64,000 nt of DNA, taken from positions 307,107-371,106 of the forward strand of contig NZ_JAACJR010000008.1 of assembly GCF_009939225.1 (NCBI RefSeq), given 5' to 3'. Of the stretch, positions 62,405 through 64,000 are shown piece after piece. The number at the start of each line of letters is the position of its first letter. The first letter of the stretch is position 1. A model generated the notes under the pieces. It saw nothing but the letters and a program-made list of their open reading frames with translations, was not told the DNA's origin and searched no databases. The stretch comes from Sediminibacterium soli. Lineage in GTDB: Bacteria; Bacteroidota; Bacteroidia; Chitinophagales; Chitinophagaceae. The position numbers and the translations under genes were made by a program.

Positions 62405-63106
62405 ATGGTAAACACCACTGCACGCAGAAAGACAGCAAGAAAATCTACTGCAAAGAAACAGACGCCGGCAAGAACCAGAACGGCAACACAAAAGAACAGG
62501 CAGACCGAAAACACCGAGCCACTGCTGAGAGAGTATTTCATAGACGAGCTGAAAGACATCTACTGGGCGGAAAAGAAACTGGTTACCTCCCTCCCCAGGC
62601 TGCAGAAAGCCGCCGGTTCGGAAGAACTGAAGGATGCACTTGGCGAACACCTGGACGTAACCAGGGAACATGTTGCCCGCCTCGAAGATATTTTCGGCCA
62701 GCTGGGAGAAAAAGCGCAGGCCAAAAAATGCGAGGCGATGGAAGGCATTATCGCCGAAACCGAATCGGTGATCGAAGACACCGAACAGGGCACGGCCACC
62801 CGCGATGTGGCGGTGATTATGGCGGCACAGAAAGCGGAGCACTACGAGATCGCCACCTACGGTGGTCTGCGCCAGCTGGCAGCAACCATGGGACTCCAGA
62901 CCATTGCCGATCTGCTGAACACCACCCTCGAAGAAGAAAAAGAGGCGGATGAAACACTTACCGGTATTGCAGAGAACGATATCAACTACCAGGCTGCGGA
63001 AGAAAACAAAGAAGACGGGGAAGAAGACACAGACGAAGAAGAACAGGAGGAAGAGCCGGAGGAGGATACGGATGAAGACGAGGAAGAAGAAGACGCAAAA
63101 AAATAG
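62405..63106 (+). CDS. YciE/YciF-type ferritin-like protein (DUF892) with basic head and acidic tail
   Basis: The start ATG 62405 gives 233 residues. A Lys/Arg/Thr-rich head (~1-40) precedes the DUF892 ferritin-like four-helix domain (~45-200; LLREYFIDELKDIYWAEKKL, EEHLDVTREHVARLEDIF-type helices, AQKAEHYEIATYG). The Glu/His residues at the expected places could hold a di-iron site. An almost uninterrupted Glu/Asp tail (~201-233) follows. The family is stress-induced in several bacteria. The charged ends are unusual and may bind nucleic acid or metal. Confidence 0.83.
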   Translation: MVNTTARRKTARKSTAKKQTPARTRTATQKNRQTENTEPLLREYFIDELKDIYWAEKKLVTSLPRLQKAAGSEELKDALGEHLDVTREHVARLEDIFGQLGEKAQAKKCEAMEGIIAETESVIEDTEQGTATRDVAVIMAAQKAEHYEIATYGGLRQLAATMGLQTIADLLNTTLEEEKEADETLTGIAENDINYQAAEENKEDGEEDTDEEEQEEEPEEDTDEDEEEEDAKK

Positions 63107-63135
63107 TCGTTTCGGATTCGGCTCATCTGCCCCGA

Positions 63136-63561
63136 ATGGCGGCTGCTGCGTTTTGTCCGGCATTTGAATCCGCAGCAGACGACTTAATGCTTCAGGAACA
63201 GCGGCAATATATGGGTCGCTGTTCCTTATTAGTGTGGAAAATTATCGGCGGGCAATCCTGCTCCCTTGTTTCTGTCATCGGTACGGCGGGGCATGGGATT
63301 TTCTATATGCACTTTATGACAGTGATACCCATTTCCCATTCCATCACCGATAATACCGGTATCGCCGGTGTCAGGTATCTGGCCGATAAATTCCATTGCA
63401 CGGAAGAACTGGCCATGTATTTCTTTATCGAATGCGATTATTCCTTCTGCCTTGCAAGCGAATTGCTGCAGCGTTACCAGGCAGAGATGCGCAACCCTGC
63501 CCACCGTAAACGGCAAACACCTTTTTCTTTTATCAAAAGCAGGCCGTTGCGCAGGCTGTAG
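63136..63561 (+). CDS. Hypothetical protein, start and reality uncertain
   Basis: A 141-codon frame; the more convincing part begins at ATG 63307 (MHFMTVIPISHSITDNTG, then KFHCTEELAMYFFIECDYSF). No family recognised. The frame's upstream half looks less coding. It lies between the DUF892 gene and the CHAD gene in the same direction. Confidence 0.4.
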   Translation: MAAAAFCPAFESAADDLMLQEQRQYMGRCSLLVWKIIGGQSCSLVSVIGTAGHGIFYMHFMTVIPISHSITDNTGIAGVRYLADKFHCTEELAMYFFIECDYSFCLASELLQRYQAEMRNPAHRKRQTPFSFIKSRPLRRL

Positions 63562-63703
63562 CCATGTTTACGGACATTATATGCTGCAGCCGGGTCCGGC
63601 GCGAAAACATACCGCCACCGACCGCTAACAACATGCGCAGACATGATATGCATCAGCTTTACCCGCAGCCGGGTGCGGTAACTTTACCAAAGAACCTACG
63701 CCC

Positions 63704-64000
63704 GTGAAACAGCTTCTTACCTACCTGCATACACAAATGGCCGCGATAACCGGTTTATCGGAGAAGCGGATGGCGCATTATACGCCGGATACGTTTCACG
63801 ACCTGCGCGTAAGTATCAAAAAGATCCGGGCGGTGGTGAGACTTTCCGGTACGGACCGCAGGCAGGGCGCTACCGGCTCTTACCTCACCGCTTTGCGGAA
63901 ACTGTTTAAACAGGCGGGATGCATCCGCGAACTGCAGCTGGAGATCGGCTATATCGGCGGGTTACCCCCCTCTATGGATGCCAGCAGTTTTTCACAATAC
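63704..64000 (+). CDS. CHAD-domain protein, N-terminal part (cut by window edge)
   Basis: Read from GTG 63704: KQLLTYLHTQMAAITGLSEK and then HDLRVSIKKIRAVVRLSG, the conserved CHAD opening (H-x-x-R-V-x-x-K-K-x-R-A). Another typical block, FKQAGCIRELQLEIGYI, follows. CHAD proteins are helical, bind polyphosphate through such His/Arg/Lys residues, and are often associated with phosphate metabolism. The gene continues past base 64000. Confidence 0.82.
   Translation, partial: MKQLLTYLHTQMAAITGLSEKRMAHYTPDTFHDLRVSIKKIRAVVRLSGTDRRQGATGSYLTALRKLFKQAGCIRELQLEIGYIGGLPPSMDASSFSQY

Noticed and set aside
62312..63163. 283-codon minus-strand frame rich in Phe
   Set aside because: The Phe/Leu runs are the antisense of the Glu/Lys-rich DUF892 gene.
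1..64000. CRISPR array
   Set aside because: No regularly spaced direct repeats of 25-40 bases were seen anywhere in the window.
1..64000. tRNA or rRNA genes
   Set aside because: No cloverleaf or conserved rRNA segment was recognised on either strand.

Overview
The window is a stretch of a Bacteroidota chromosome, most likely of the Chitinophagia/Sphingobacteriia type. Evidence for this is the TAnnTTTG promoter hexamers, the Bacteroidota-style mobilisation genes and PRTRC cluster, the split KdpD with a separate kinase and porin in the kdp operon, and the Bacteroidota-typical copper-handling lipoproteins. It divides into accessory DNA (about 1-45.6 kb) and what looks like core chromosome (45.7-64 kb). 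The last 8 kb is visibly richer in G+C than the first 45 kb.

Region 1 (1-15.5 kb) is a metal-resistance island, almost all on the minus strand. It starts with the end-truncated N-terminus of a CzcA/CusA-type RND pump. Next comes an operon of a thioredoxin-like 2Fe-2S protein, a P1B-4-type ATPase (SPC/HEGST motifs) and a nitroreductase, divergent from an AraC regulator. A copper block follows: a CopA ATPase with two metal-binding HMBD modules, a large multicopper oxidase fused to a CopB-like barrel, a haem-binding-domain protein, two DUF3347 proteins, a Cys-rich four-helix-bundle copper store, and DUF305 proteins. A decayed hisD remnant and a small membrane-protein frame broken by a stop codon lie between the two blocks.

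Region 2 (15.6-45.6 kb) is a mobile element or part of one. It holds a strongly folded RNA leader, small element genes, a HEPN protein, a Toprim protein, a candidate oriT, a relaxosome protein, a relaxase and a VirD4-like coupling protein. A defence-like cargo operon follows (24.0-34.9 kb): HTH regulator, HsdS, a Septu-like ATPase and HNH nuclease pair, HsdM, an unrecognised protein with a PD-(D/E)XK-like motif, and a giant GHKL-ATPase/DUF3883 protein. No HsdR translocase is present. After it comes an SSB-DUF932-PRTRC cluster, then an XRE regulator coupled to a single-chain SIR2-APAZ-Argonaute protein. Two transposase remnants mark the right side. No integrase or mating-pore genes lie inside the window.

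Region 3 (45.7-55.6 kb) is a complete kdpFABC potassium-uptake operon. It continues into a porin, a truncated KdpD (KdpD plus Usp domains only) and a separate HAMP-PAS histidine kinase. A sigma-54 response regulator lies just upstream and there is no KdpE.

Region 4 (55.7-64 kb) holds signalling and stress genes: two hybrid-less sensor kinases, three single-domain receivers, a VOC protein, an XRE regulator, an alphaCTD-like small protein, a YciE/YciF-type ferritin-like protein and the start of a CHAD protein.

The best candidates for something new are the HsdR-less methylase/ATPase/nuclease operon and the folded RNA at 15.8 kb. The fused SIR2-Argonaute is a strong known-type defence call.
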